From positions 16,623,725 to 16,687,724 of the forward strand of contig CM046866.1 in assembly GCA_025617745.1 (NCBI GenBank): a stretch of 64,000 bases of DNA. Reading direction: 5' to 3'. The DNA is from Heliocidaris erythrogramma (Eukaryota; Echinodermata; Echinoidea; Camarodonta; Echinometridae). Positions within the stretch are counted from its first letter, which is position 1; each line of letters begins with the position of its first letter. The translations under genes were made by a program, and so were the position numbers. This document shows positions 26,184-37,740 of the stretch, piece by piece. Below the pieces are notes generated by a model. That model searched no databases, had not been told where the DNA came from, and was given only the letters and a program-made list of their open reading frames with translations.

Positions 26184-26767
26184 GGGTCATACACCCTGCA
26201 ACCGTATATTGCTAGTCTTCTGCAGACCGTTATTTCTATTCCATCTTCTTTTATCTTTTCTTCTCTTTTGTCTCCCCACTAACTTTATCCTCTTATTTAG
26301 ATCTCAGTTTCTAATAATATCACTTGAAATAGAGATTTAGGCGATGTTTTGCGTCGGTCGTATTCGTTCCCCCCACCCCTGGGTTCTCGGGAGACCTATA
26401 CCCTGCATCGGGGCAGTTTCTCCAGCTCTTGCCATCAAACCAGCAATGGCTAACTCCCTGGATGTAAGCACAGAAATCACCTAAATGAAACAAAACAAAA
26501 AACAAAACAGAACAGAAATTAATAAATAAATAAATGAATGAATAAAACGATGCAATTATGATCTTTTTTTTTTAATGGAAGAAAATGTGAACATTTCACG
26601 AGTAGTATATAAACTAAAATTCAAGAGTTTAGTTCATGATTATGATCGTTACTAAATTGTGTAATGAATGAGTGTAATAAAAGTGTGAAGAATGAAACTT
26701 GATGGCAGTTCACCAGTATAAAAAAAAGAAAATAAAAAGATAATTTTCTCAACCTTAATACAAACAG
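23370..26767. other. Intergenic spacer between SNRK and the kinase gene
   Basis: Contains a GA run at 23954-23970, the purine tract at 24303-24960, a C run at 25013-25032 and a GT/G run at 26150-26186. A CpG-richer patch at 25445-25700 could hold a promoter of the downstream gene; this is a guess. A cysteine-rich minus-strand frame near 26366-26480 is treated as a finding. Confidence 0.5.
24303..24960 (+). repeat. Long purine-only tract
   Basis: About 650 bp of nearly pure A/G on the plus strand with no regular period. It yields long Leu/Ser/Pro-rich frames on the minus strand that are composition artefacts. Confidence 0.9.
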
Positions 26768-26905
26768 GAGCTGTGCAGGTCATACCAAGATCCTGGCTTC
26801 TCTCTGACTTCACCAGCCTCGCCCCCACCAGCTATGTCAGGCAAGCTCCTTCTGCAATGCTTGCAGAACAACTTGGAGAAAGAGCAACTCCAGGAAAGGC
26901 TTGCT
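26768..26905 (+). CDS. Kinase gene exon 1 (or first visible exon)
   Basis: Acceptor-like ACAG before 26768, donor GTAAGT at 26906. ATG at 26834 begins MSGKLLLQCLQNNLEKEQLQ. The frame is open upstream of the ATG to the exon border, so translation may start in an unseen exon. Confidence 0.75.
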
Positions 26906-29900
26906 GTAAGTCCTCATCTTATTCCCAATCATGCAACAATCAATATTACTGATTAATAAACCTATATACCATTTTAACTTCAGTTTGTCTTGCACTTGAA
27001 ATTGTTTCAATGATTCAAATTATTTTAGTGATAGAAAACCAGTAAAATCTCATAATGATGGCAATGGTGATGATAATGACAATAGTAATAATTTAAAATA
27101 GAAAAAAAATATATATATTTGATCTCAGTAATGATGACTGTGAAAACATATGAATATAATAATTATTTATTTCTATCTTTGGTTATTTATAAGCAGAGAT
27201 AATAAGTACATGTAGATGCAGAGTCATGATCGCCAATGACTGAAGGAACAGAAAAGGCACCATAGCAAGCAAGCAATTTATTTAATATTGTAGCTTCTTT
27301 TTTTGTTGTTTTCTTTTGTAAGCTCTGAGTATATTTCCACAATATGATTATAGGTGATTATTGAAAATACCATATTCCTTCATACACTTATAATCTAAAT
27401 CTAGACATATCTTTTGTACCATTATCATAATCATAAACACAAGTTTTATATATTTAACAAAATAATGCTTGAAATAAGATTTAAAAAAACTTTATTTTCA
27501 ATTGTTTTCTTTTGTCATAACAGGGCTTGGCTTCCCACCTCGGTCTTAGGGCCGACGGGGACGCTGCAGAACTCATTACCAACATCAGTTCTCAGGTGAT
27601 GGAGTCACAGAGGAGGACTCAGGCAGCAGAGAAGAGGGCCAAGACTCTCCAGGAGAAGTTCCTGGACCAGGCCAAGAAGATCCAGCACTTGGAGACTGAG
27701 CTGGCCCAGGCCAGACAGCAACGTGATGATGCTGTTCAGAATCTCCAAGTATATTATTTACTTTTAAATATTATCTTTATTTTGTATACATTTTTTGTAT
27801 TTAGTTTAAAAATAATAATGGCCCAATTTGTAGGCTATTATTTTGTCCATTGTATTTTTTTTATTGTTCTGAGATAAAATAAATATGAATGATACAAGGT
27901 AAAATAATGTATGAGAATACAAGCATGCATATATCCATCGTAATTTACTCTCTTCTCATTTTGTCGATATTTAATCACTTATGTTCATAATTAACACATA
28001 ATTGTTTATAAGTTTCTTTTAATTTGCCTTTTCAGGACCTGACTTGGCAGCCAACCGTCCTCTCTCCTCCTGCCGCTGCTGGCGGGTTGACTTCTCGTGT
28101 CTCTTGGTAAATATTGAAAAAAAAATTATATGCTTTTGAAAGTATATTATACTGGAGAGGCTCTTAATATTGAAAGTACAGGGTAGTTATAATTCAAATC
28201 CTCACAATATATTTTAATGAAGATCCCAATTTCCCTTGCAGATGAGATACACACTCACACATTATCTTTATGGGAAGTATATAGTGTTGTTTTTGGCCGT
28301 ATCGAACAGGTGCTCTGGAGATAATCCCGGAACACACTCTACAGCACCTTTAGGCAACCAAGTAGCACCCACCTACCCATCTACACCAGATACAGCACCA
28401 TACCACCAATCTACACGAGACACTGCACCATACCATCCATCTACACCGGACACAGCACCATACCATCCATCTACATCAGACACAGCACCATACCACCCAT
28501 CTACACCAGACACAGCACCATACCTTCCATCTACACCAGACACAGCCCCCATCGACACCATCCCATTACCCCTCCTGTAAGAATAACGAAAAAAATCCAA
28601 CAACAGTTTGAAATTTTATTCCAAATTCAGTTTAACATTAATTTTTGTATAGGATTCAAATTTATATCACTGCTTTATAAATACATATAAGTACATTCAA
28701 AACAAGGAAATTAAGATCTTGTAAAAAATAAGCCCACTTTAACAGCTCATTAATTTCAGTCAGTTTCTATCATGAAGCATGATAGTGCAACAAAGTGGCA
28801 GAAGCCGTCTAAAAAAATCTTACAACGAAAATTTGCAAAGGGGATAAAAGAGGTAAAGAGGGGCACTCACTTTGTTTGTGCCCCATTGAACCCGCCAATG
28901 GTATGGTCTGAAATATAAGAAAAACTAATGATACATATAGAGGGACATTATGAGTTGTTCCTCTTTTCTCTCATTAGACCACCGAGCCCCAGCCCACAGG
29001 CTAGTGGTCCTGGTACCCTTCCAACTGGTACCCCTCCCACCGTGACCCTCTCTGCTCAAGCCCCTATGGTTCCCCATCATACATCACGCAGTTCACGGTA
29101 AGACAAACTTTAGCCTTCCCCCTTTTTTTGTTCTGAATTTGACTAATTGGAAAACCTTCCTTACCCCATTGGTAGCAGATTCTAAAATCACAATGGCCTA
29201 ATTTAACCCTAGTGAGCAAATCCAACAAATCGTTTTTGTTTTTAGAACTTTTTTTCTCCTATTGTTGGCAAATTTGATCCAGTACCATATACTTCATTAT
29301 AACTTTTGAAAAATGTAATTTCATGTGGCAACTAATTGTCAGTTAACTCAAATGCACTAAAATCTGCTTCCAAACTGACACCCTTTTCTCTCTATTTCTA
29401 GATCTCCATCAGTGAGTGCGGCTGTTGGTGGAGCCACTTCGCCTTCAAGCAGAGCACCTGCCCCAGCCCCAGTCTCCTCCTTCGTGTGGGGAATGGGTGA
29501 TCTGAAGTCATTCCACCAAGGAGGTGGCGATGTCGTCTTGGGCAGCGGGGTCCACGGAACTGTCTATCTGTTCCGTCATCGCATCACCGATCAGCCCATC
29601 GCTCTGAAAACCTTCGTACTTCCGAATGACATCGCGAAGATGACATCGAAGGTTGGTATTATCTAATTATGTCGTAAATCAGTAGCATAAGAGAGATGTT
29701 CAGACAACACAACTGAAAATGAAATTAGGCACTGATACAATCATTACTCGTAAATGAGAAATTTGATCAGTAAAAGGCATTAATTCATAACAATTCTGCA
29801 AATATTAACGTCTGTCTGGTAGCGTCAGATAATGTCAGAGGAAAGAGAATCATGAACTTGTGACTACCATCAAAGCTTAAATGTTTTGTAACTTGTTTAA

Positions 29901-31291
29901 CCTGACAGGTGAGCGCCATCGAAGTAGAAGCCTTCATCCTTGACGTTCTCGGCAGGGAGGAATGCTTCCCTACCTTCCATGGTTGCATCGAGATCAGCCC
30001 AGGTAACATCGGGCTTGCAATGGACTTTATCGGTGACGTAAGTACTGGGGAGTCCTGGACTCTGAGCCGTGGCATGCGAGAGCTAGCCCTAGGTCAACAT
30101 GACTGGTGAGTACTTAATATGACTTCTTTTAAGCCCAAGTCTTTAATTATAAAGTTCTATGTGTGTGCTCTTATGTCTGATCGTAATAATTTGTGCAAAT
30201 GATATTGCATAGCAACTTCACTATATGCACTTATATAATTAATATATTTATAAATAAATACCCTTTATCTTTTCTAACAGGTTTAGTCTGGCTCTCGACA
30301 TTGCCAAGTCCCTCGGCCGCATTCATGAGAAAGGATTTCTCATGAATGATCTGAAGGAGGATAATTGCCTCCTCCGGAAGACCCAGGCTGGTCGATGGCA
30401 GGCTGTCATCGTGGACTTTGGGCTCGCGTGTACTCTAACTTCACCTTACTCCTACTGCTTCTCTCCCGAGGACAAGGAGAAGTACCGTAGAAGGGTAGGC
30501 CTTTGCTGATATCTATCTCGATCATTGCCAGTTTTTTTAATGAATGAAGAGGGCGCCGATAACCACTGGCGTAGGCAGGGGAGCACAAGGGGCCATGCCC
30601 CCCATTCAGCCCTTTAAAAAAAACCGAACAAACAAACGAGAGAAAAAAGCGGGGGACGTGAGAGAGAGAGAAAAAAAAAAAAAAAAAAGGGACGGAAATT
30701 TTTTTTTCGCCAAACCTTCAAAAATCGCTTAGTAAGGGATGATGGGGTCCAGTTTCCCTCCATAATTCCCTGACAAGCAACAAAAAAATAAAAAAAAAAG
30801 GTCTTCACTCTAAAAGGGGGGCACAATCGCGAAAATGGCGGATCGTCTATGGTAAATATTCATACTTCTCTTCCAAAAGGGGGGGGGGGGCACGGGCCCC
30901 CCTGGATCCGCCAATGGATTGCATAATCATGATAATATACATTGTTAAGAATTTTCAGTGTTTTTTCGTAGTTTACTAAAGTAATGCTTGAGTATTTTAA
31001 ACAAGAACCTTCTTTATTCCAGGAATTTTCATATGAATATAACTGAAAATATTTTCTTTCTTCTCTTTTCTACAGGAGGTGTACGTCCACATCGCCCCCG
31101 AATGTGCCCTCGATGACCTGGTCACCTCGGTCTCGAGTGACGTTTTCCAACTTGGACGACTTCTCACCTTGATGGGAGATGCTACGACCAACGCCGATCT
31201 CACCGCCATCGGCAACATCTGTCGACAGAACTCCCACCTCTGTCGACCTAGCATCGACGAAGTCGTAGACGAGCTGGAGAGGGTGATGTAG
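26768..31291 (+). CDS. Non-RD protein kinase with coiled coil and decapeptide-repeat linker (nine exons)
   Basis: Joined exons: 26768-26905, 27524-27748, 28036-28106, 28310-28576, 28978-29097, 29402-29651, 29909-30105, 30281-30494, 31076-31291. Phase is kept at every junction. From ATG 26834 the product is 543 residues, but the frame is open to the exon start, so an upstream coding exon is possible. Order: a Leu/Gln/Glu-rich coiled coil (TLQEKFLDQAKKIQHLETEL), a Pro/Ser/Thr linker with about seven PSTPDTAPYH-like repeats, then a C-terminal kinase domain. Kinase motifs seen: LGSGVHGTVYL (glycine loop), IALKTF (Lys), GFLMNDLKEDNCLL (catalytic loop, Asp kept, HRD Arg replaced by Asn), IVDFGLAC (DFG) and APEC (APE). 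All key catalytic residues are present, so it is probably active. The family name is not recognised; substrate and pathway are unknown. Confidence 0.85.
27524..27748 (+). CDS. Kinase gene exon 2: coiled coil
   Basis: Acceptor AACAG, donor GTATAT. 75 codons in phase 0. Heptad-like Leu spacing with many Gln, Glu, Arg and Lys residues (AAEKRAKTLQEKFLDQAKKI) indicates a coiled coil. Confidence 0.88.
28036..28106 (+). CDS. Kinase gene exon 3: linker
   Basis: Acceptor TTTTCAG, donor GTAAAT. Reads DLTWQPTVLSPPAAAGGLTS and ends with two bases of a Trp codon completed by the exon starting at 28310. Confidence 0.75.
28310..28576 (+). CDS. Kinase gene exon 4: decapeptide repeats
   Basis: Acceptor CGAACAG at 28303-28309, chosen because the nearby acceptor at 28240-28241 would give an immediate stop codon in phase. 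Encodes about seven copies of a PSTPDTAPYH-like decapeptide from a 30-bp DNA repeat. Donor GTAAGA. Confidence 0.8.
28978..29097 (+). CDS. Kinase gene exon 5: Pro/Thr/Ser linker
   Basis: Acceptor CATTAG, donor GTAAGA. Reads PPSPSPQASGPGTLPTGTPP and ends HHTSRSSR across the junction. No domain. Confidence 0.78.
29402..29651 (+). CDS. Kinase gene exon 6: glycine loop and catalytic lysine
   Basis: Acceptor TTTCTAG, donor GTTGGT. After a Ser/Ala/Pro stretch it reads VVLGSGVHGTVYLFRH, then IALKTFVLPNDIAK. These are the nucleotide-binding loop and the ATP-contacting Lys. Confidence 0.9.
29909..30105 (+). CDS. Kinase gene exon 7: helix C to hinge
   Basis: Acceptor CTGACAG, donor GTGAGT. Reads SAIEVEAFILDVLGREECFP (helix C region with candidate salt-bridge Glu), then GLAMDFIGD (hinge). 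Confidence 0.88.
30281..30494 (+). CDS. Kinase gene exon 8: catalytic loop and DFG
   Basis: Acceptor TCTAACAG, donor GTAGGC. Reads SLGRIHEKGFLMNDLKEDN, then AVIVDFGLAC. The catalytic Asp, the following Lys and Asn, and the DFG Asp are all present. The HRD motif reads MND. Confidence 0.92.
30563..30917. mobile_element. MITE-like element in kinase intron
   Basis: Ends are roughly complementary: CCACTGGCGTAGGCAGGGG at the left and CCCCCCTGGATCCGCCAATG at the right. The interior is A-rich and G-rich low complexity. Confidence 0.65.
31076..31291 (+). CDS. Kinase gene exon 9: APE motif to stop
   Basis: Acceptor TCTACAG. Reads EVYVHIAPECALDD, then DVFQLGRLL (helix F Asp), CRPSIDEVVDELERVM and TAG. 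The short C-lobe ends normally, so the protein has no C-terminal extension. Confidence 0.92.
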   Translation, partial: EVYVHIAPECALDDLVTSVSSDVFQLGRLLTLMGDATTNADLTAIGNICRQNSHLCRPSIDEVVDELERVM

Positions 31292-32037
31292 ACAAACGCT
31301 GTATTGGAAAAGATACCAAATCGTAGATTTTTAAAAACCTTGCGATAAAAGTCGAAATTGACGCAATCTTGAATATTTCCTGTGAAGAAAATGATATCGA
31401 TATCGGTAATATATACTCAAAGATAGGCTAGCTTGACTAAAATACATCGTAAAAAATAACTTATTTTTCTACCGACACATACAATAAATATTACAAAGCG
31501 CTCGGTTATTTCTAAATTCGCATTAAATAAGTTGATTAGCATCTGATCTATTTGTAACGAAACAATATTATATCACGAAAGGAGCCAAGCCATGCAATAT
31601 GAATAATCAGTCGGTATTTGCATTTCAGTTATAAAGGTTTAGTATCTTTTCCAAATTCAGTGTCAGGGTAAGTATTGTAAATATTCGTTTTAATTTCTTA
31701 TTTCTGTACATACATTTTTGATAAAAGAGTCAAACTAGAATGACTTGCATTATCTGGCTGACAAATGTCATTAGAAAAACAAATGACAAACATTTCCAGA
31801 TAGATTAAAGTATACGAAACAAAATCGCAAATCGGAGGGAAATTACAAGAACTGATTGAAAGTCAAAGGGAAATCAAATAAATAAAATAAGTCGAAAGAG
31901 TAGAGAAAATAGTATTAGATCTAACATGTGAATAAAACAAACAAACAAACAAACAAAAAAGAAATCGCGAAATAATTTTCGACAAATTTCAACAAATTAC
32001 TGGAAAACTTGATGGAGATGGAAGAATGGGTATTAAA

Positions 32038-32092
32038 ACCGAAGGTAGTCCATCACAGTACAGAGCGGGGTGGGGCTCTGTACATGATAGGA
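32038..32092 (+). other. Hairpin block 1 (type A)
   Basis: A perfect 9-bp stem GTACAGAGC / GCTCTGTAC around loop GGGGTGGG (32058-32083), preceded by GAAGGTAGTCCATCACA. Flanking TCC/GGA and ATCA/TGAT can extend the stem. The small upstream hairpin seen in other A copies is weakened here (GGGTATTAAAACC). Confidence 0.8.
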
Positions 32093-32679
32093 GCATTATG
32101 ATTTGAGTGTTTCTGATAACCTTGCTAGGTTACAATTTGAGATAGACAACTATGCATAATAACAGATTATTACCAACTTGGACGTACATTGATATGTATT
32201 TCGTCAAACTTGTCTCCGTGAGGAGAACTCGGCCGCACTAATGTTAACTTATAATCGTTTGGATAAACAAAATATCATAACTTATTTTCTGGCAGAACAC
32301 TTAGTCTAGCGACTTTCGTCTTCATTATCAAATTATTTGAACGAATCGTAACTGGATGATTTTAGACTCTACACTGAATTCTTTTAAAGAGTATAATGAA
32401 CGGATATACTTTGCAAATCAGTATTTGATTATGAGTGTCAAATCAAATGGAATCAAATCAGTCGGAAGAATCAATATAATTACTGCTAAAACGACTGTTA
32501 GGAACCAGGAGGATATACTTTAACACAGAGTTAACGTCCTTCTTGGCCCTCACCAGACGAAAACATGAAAGAAATTCCAAAATCATCTGAATCATGAAAA
32601 TGTTCAGCAATTTTTGTCTCAAATTATTGGACAACTGGGCAAAATTATAAACGTTCGGAGATGGAGAAAATCGGCGGGT

Positions 32680-32740
32680 TAAACCGAAGGTAGTCCATCA
32701 CGGTACAGAGCGGGGTGGGGCTCTATACATAAGAGGAGCA
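32680..32740 (+). other. Hairpin block 2 (type B)
   Basis: GTACAGAGC pairs with GCTCTATAC (one mismatch), stem at 32703-32728. The upstream small hairpin is TCGG / CCGA. Confidence 0.75.
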
Positions 32741-33649
32741 TTATATGATTTGAGTGTTTTTGTCTAAGCCTGCTATGTTACAATTTGTGTTACTGACAAA
32801 CAACGTTGCATAATTATACCAATATATTATTATCAACTTGGTCGTGTACATTAGTATGTATTTCGTCAAAACATGTTTCCGTGACAAGAACTTGACTGCA
32901 GTAATGTAAAACTATTTCGCTTGGAATTTTCTGGCAGAATACTATCGACTTTCGATTTCGGTATAAAATTATTTGAACGAATCGTAATTGGATCATTTAA
33001 TTTAGACTTTACACTGGATTTTTCATAAAGAGCAACTGACGAAAGGGTATACTTTGCAAATATTAGTATTTTATTATGAATGTCAAATCAAATGAAATCA
33101 AATCAGTCGAAAGAATCAATATTATTAGATCTAAAACATGAAAGAACTAAAGAAATCATCGAAATTATGAAGAAAACGCAATGCACAAGTTTTGTTTCAA
33201 ATTACTAGAATAACATGGTCATATTCATGAACATTCTGAGATGGAATATCACGAAATGAGCCAAGCCATGCAATATGAATAATCAGTCGGTATTTGCATT
33301 TCAGTTATAAAGGTTTAGTATCTTTTCCAAATTCAGTGTCAGGGTAAGTATTGTAAATATTCGTTTTAATTTCTTATTTCTGTACATACATTTTTGATAA
33401 AAGAGTCAAACTAGAATTAATGACTTGCATTATCTGGCTGCCAAATGTCGCAAATCGCAAATGGAGGGAAATTACAGGAACTGATTGAAAGTCAAAGGGA
33501 AATCAAATAAATAAAATAAGTCGAAAGAGTAGAGAAAATAGTATTAGATCTAACACGTGAATAAAACAAACAAACAAACAAAAATAGAAATCACGAAATA
33601 ATTTTCGACAAATTTCAACAAATTACTGGAAAACTTGATGGAGATGGAA

Positions 33650-33720
33650 GAATCGGTATTAAAACCGAAGGTAGTCCATCACAGTACAGAGCGGGGTGGG
33701 GCTCTGTACATGATAGGAGC
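33650..33720 (+). other. Hairpin block 3 (type A)
   Basis: Perfect 9-bp stem at 33684-33709, with the small TCGGT / ACCGA hairpin just upstream. Confidence 0.8.
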
Positions 33721-34309
33721 ATTATGATTTGAGTGTTTCTGATAACCTTCCTACTAGGTTACAATTTGTGACATCCAACTATGCATAATAACAGATTATT
33801 ACCAACTTGGACGTACATTAATATGTATTTCGTCAAACTTGTCTCCGTGAGGAGAACTCGGCCGCACTAATGTAAACTTATAATCGTTTGGATAAACAAA
33901 ATATCATAACTTATTTTGTGGCAGAACACTTAGTCTAGCGACTTTCGTTTTCATTATCAAATTATTTGAACGAATCGTAACTGGACGATTTTAGACGCTA
34001 CACTGAATTCTTTTAAAAAGTAACTAATGAAAGGATATACTTTGCAAATCAGTATTTGATTATGAGCGTCAAATCAAATGGAATCAAATCAGTCGGAAGA
34101 ATCAATATAATTATTGCTAAAACGACTGTTGGGAACCAGAAAGACCTTAACTCATATACTTTAACATAGAGTTATCGCCCTTCTTGACCCTCACCAGACG
34201 AAAACATGAACGAAATTACAAAGTCATCTGAATCGTGAAAATGTTCAGCAATTTTTGTCTCAAATTACTGGACAACTGGGCAAAATTATAAACGTTCGGA
34301 GATGGAAAA

Positions 34310-34380
34310 AATCGGCGGGTTAAACCGAAGGTAGTCCATCACGGTATAGAGCGGGGTGGGGCTCTGTACATAAGAGGAGC
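34310..34380 (+). other. Hairpin block 4 (type B)
   Basis: Stem GTATAGAGC / GCTCTGTAC at 34344-34369. The C-to-T change leaves a G-U wobble in RNA, so pairing is kept. Confidence 0.78.
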
Positions 34381-35367
34381 ATTATATAATTTGAGTGTTT
34401 TTGTCTAAGCTTGCTATGTTACAATTTGTGTTACTGACAAACAACAATGCATAATTATACCAATATATTATTATTAACTTGGTCGTGTACATTAGTATGT
34501 ATTTCGTCAAACATGTTTCTGTGACAAGATTTTGACTGCAGTAATGTAAAACTATTTCGCTTGGAACTTTTGATAGACAAAATATCATAACCTATTTTCT
34601 GGCAGAACACTATCGACTTTCGATTTCGGTATAAAATTATTTGAACGAATCGTAATTGGATCATTTAATTTAGACTTTACACTGGATTTTTCATAAAGAG
34701 CAACTGACAAAAGGGTATACTTTGCAAATATTAGTATTTTATTATGAATGTCAAATCAAATGAAATCAAATAAGTCGAAAGAATCAATATTATTAGATCT
34801 AAAACATGAAAGAACTATAAAAGAAATCATCGAAATTATGAAGAAAACGCAATGCACAAGTTTTGTTTCAAATTACCAGATAACATGGTCATATTCATGA
34901 ACATTCTGTGATGGAATATTACGAAAGGAGCCAAGCCATGCAATATGAATAATCAGTCGGTATTTGCATTTCAGTTATAAAGGTTTAGTATATTTTCCAA
35001 ATTCAGTGTCAGGGTAAGTATTGTAAATATTCGTTTTAATTTCTTATTTCTGTACGAACATTTTTGATAAAAGAGTCAAACTAGAATGACTTGCATTATC
35101 TGTCTGACAAATGTCATTAGAAAAACAAATGACAAACATTTCGAGATAGCTTAAAGTATACGAAACAAAATCGCAAATGGAGGGATATTACAAGAACTGA
35201 TTGAAATTCAAAGGAAATCAAATAAATAAAATAAGTCGAAAGAGTAGAGAAAATAGTATTAGATCTAACACGTGAATAAAACAAACAAACAAACAAAAAA
35301 AGAAATCGCGAAATAATTTTCGACAAATTTCAACAAATTACTGGAAAACCTGATGGAGATGGAAAAA

Positions 35368-35437
35368 TCGGCTGGTATAAACCGAAGGTAGTCCATCACA
35401 GTACAGAGCGGGGTGGGGCTCTGTACATGATAGGAGC
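35368..35437 (+). other. Hairpin block 5 (type A)
   Basis: Perfect 9-bp stem at 35401-35426. The upstream arm reads TCGGCTGGTATAAACCGA. Confidence 0.8.
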
Positions 35438-35989
35438 ATTATGATTAGAGTGTTTCTGATAACCTTGCTAGGTTACAATTTGTGACAAACTACCAACTTG
35501 GACGTACATTAATATGTATATCGTCAAACATTGTCTTCGTGAGGAGAACTCGGCTGCACTAATGTAAACTTATAATCGTTTGGATAAACAAAATATCATA
35601 ACCTATTTTCTGGCAGAACACTAGCGACTTTCGTTTTCATTATCAAATTATTTGAACGAATTGTAACTGGATGATTTTAGACTCTACACTGAATTTTTTT
35701 AAAGAGTAACTAATGAACGGATATACTTTGCAAATCAGTATTTGATTATGAGTGTCAAATCAAATGGAATCAAATCAGTCGGAAGAATCAATATAATTAT
35801 TGCTAAAACGACTGTTGGGAACCAGAAAGACCTTAACTCATATACTTTAACTTTTCGCCCTTCTTGACCCTCACCAGACGAAAACATGAAAGAAATTACA
35901 AAATCATCTGAATCATGAAAATGTTCAGCAATTTTTGTCTCAAATTACTGGACAACTGGGCAAAATTATAAACGTTCGGAGATGGAATA

Positions 35990-36060
35990 AATCGGCGGGG
36001 TAGACCGAAGGTAGTCCATCACGGTACAGAGCGGGGTGGGGCTCTGTACATAAGAGGAGC
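35990..36060 (+). other. Hairpin block 6 (type B)
   Basis: Perfect 9-bp stem at 36024-36049; the upstream arm reads TCGGCGGGGTAGACCGA. Confidence 0.8.
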
Positions 36061-37023
36061 ATTATATGATTTGAGTGTTTTGTCTAAGCTTGCTATGTTA
36101 CAATTTGTGTTACTGACAAACAACAATGCATAATTATACCAATATATTATTATCAACTTGGTCGTGTACATTAGTATGTATTTCGTCAAACATGTTTCCG
36201 TGACAAGAACTTGACTGCAGTAATGTAAAACTATTTCGCTTGGAACTTTAGTAGACAAAATAACATAACCTATTTTCTGGCAGAATACTATCGACTTTCG
36301 ATTTCGGTATAAATTTATTTGAACGAATCGTAATTGGATCATTTAATTTAGACTTTACACTGGATTTTTCATAAAGAGCAACTGACGAAAGGGTATACTT
36401 TGCAAATATTAGTATTTTATTATGAATGTCAAATCAAATGAAATCAAATCAGTCGAAAGAATCAATATTTATTAGAACTAAATCATGAAAGAACTAAAGA
36501 AATCATCGAAATTATGAAGAAAACGCAATGCACAAGTTTTGTTTCAAATTACTAGATAACATGGTCATATTCATGAACATTCTGAGATGGAATATCACGA
36601 AAGGAGCCAAGCCATGCAATATGAATAATCAGTCGGTATTTGCATTTCAGTTATAAAGGTTTAGTATCTTTTCCAAATTCAGTGTCAGGGTAAGTATTGT
36701 AAATATTCGTTTTAATTTCTTATTTCTGTACGTACATTTTCGATAAAAGAGTCAAACTAGAATGACTTGCATTATCTGGCTGACAAATGTCAAACATTTC
36801 CAGATAGATTAAAGTATACGAAACCAAATAGCAAATCGAAGGAAATTACAAGATCTGATTGAAAGTCAAAGGGAAATCAAATAAATAAAATAAGTTGAAA
36901 GAGTAGAGAAAATAGTATTAGATCTAACTGTTTAATAAAACAAACAAACAAACAAAAAAGAAATCACGAAATAATTTTCGACAAATTTCAACAAATTACT
37001 GGAAAACTTGATGGAGATGGAAG

Positions 37024-37094
37024 AATCGGTATTAAAACCGAAGGTAGTCCATCACAGTACAGAGCGGGGTGGGGCTCTGTACATGATAGGAGCA
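37024..37094 (+). other. Hairpin block 7 (type A)
   Basis: Perfect 9-bp stem at 37057-37082 with the upstream TCGGT / ACCGA hairpin. Confidence 0.8.
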
Positions 37095-37669
37095 TTATGA
37101 TTTGAGTGTTTCTGTCTAACCTTTCTAGGTTACAATTTGTGATAGATAACTATACATAATAACAGATTATTACCAACTTGGACGTACATTGATATGTATT
37201 TCGTCAAACTTGTATCCGTGAGGAGAACTCGGCTGCACTAATGTAAACTTATAATCGTTTGGATAAACAAAATATCATAACTTATTTTCTGGCAGAACAC
37301 TTAGTCTAGCGACTTTCGTTTTCATTATCAAATTATTTGAACGAATCGTAACTGGATGATTTTAGACTCTACACTGAATTCTTTTAAAGAGTAACTAATG
37401 AAAGGATATACTTTGCAAATCAGTATTTGATTATGAGTGTCAAATCAAATGGAATCAAATCAGTCGGAAGAATCAAATAATTATTGCTAAAACGACTGTT
37501 AGGAACCAGAAGGATATACTTTAACACAGAGTTAACGCCCTTCTTGGCCCTCACCAGACGAAAACATGAAAGAAATTACAAAATCATCTGAATCATGAAA
37601 ATGTTCAGCAATTTTTGTCTCAAATTACTGGACAACTGGGCAAAATTATAAACGTTCGGAGATGGAAAA

Positions 37670-37740
37670 ATCGGCGGGTTAAACCGAAGGTAGTCCATCA
37701 CGGTATAGAGCGGGGTGGGGCTCTGTCCATAAGAGGAGCA
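37670..37740 (+). other. Hairpin block 8 (type B)
   Basis: Stem GTATAGAGC / GCTCTGTCC at 37703-37728: one wobble and one mismatch near the base, inner stem intact. Confidence 0.75.

Noticed and set aside
28242-28309. Exon of the kinase gene starting at the acceptor 28240-28241
   Set aside because: Joining exon 3 to this acceptor gives an immediate TGA; the acceptor at 28309 keeps the frame and completes a Trp codon.
32814-34664. Repeated minus-strand frames of 60-107 codons in the array
   Set aside because: AT-rich, poorly conserved in frame between units, with no domain; the plus-strand hairpin is the better-conserved signal.
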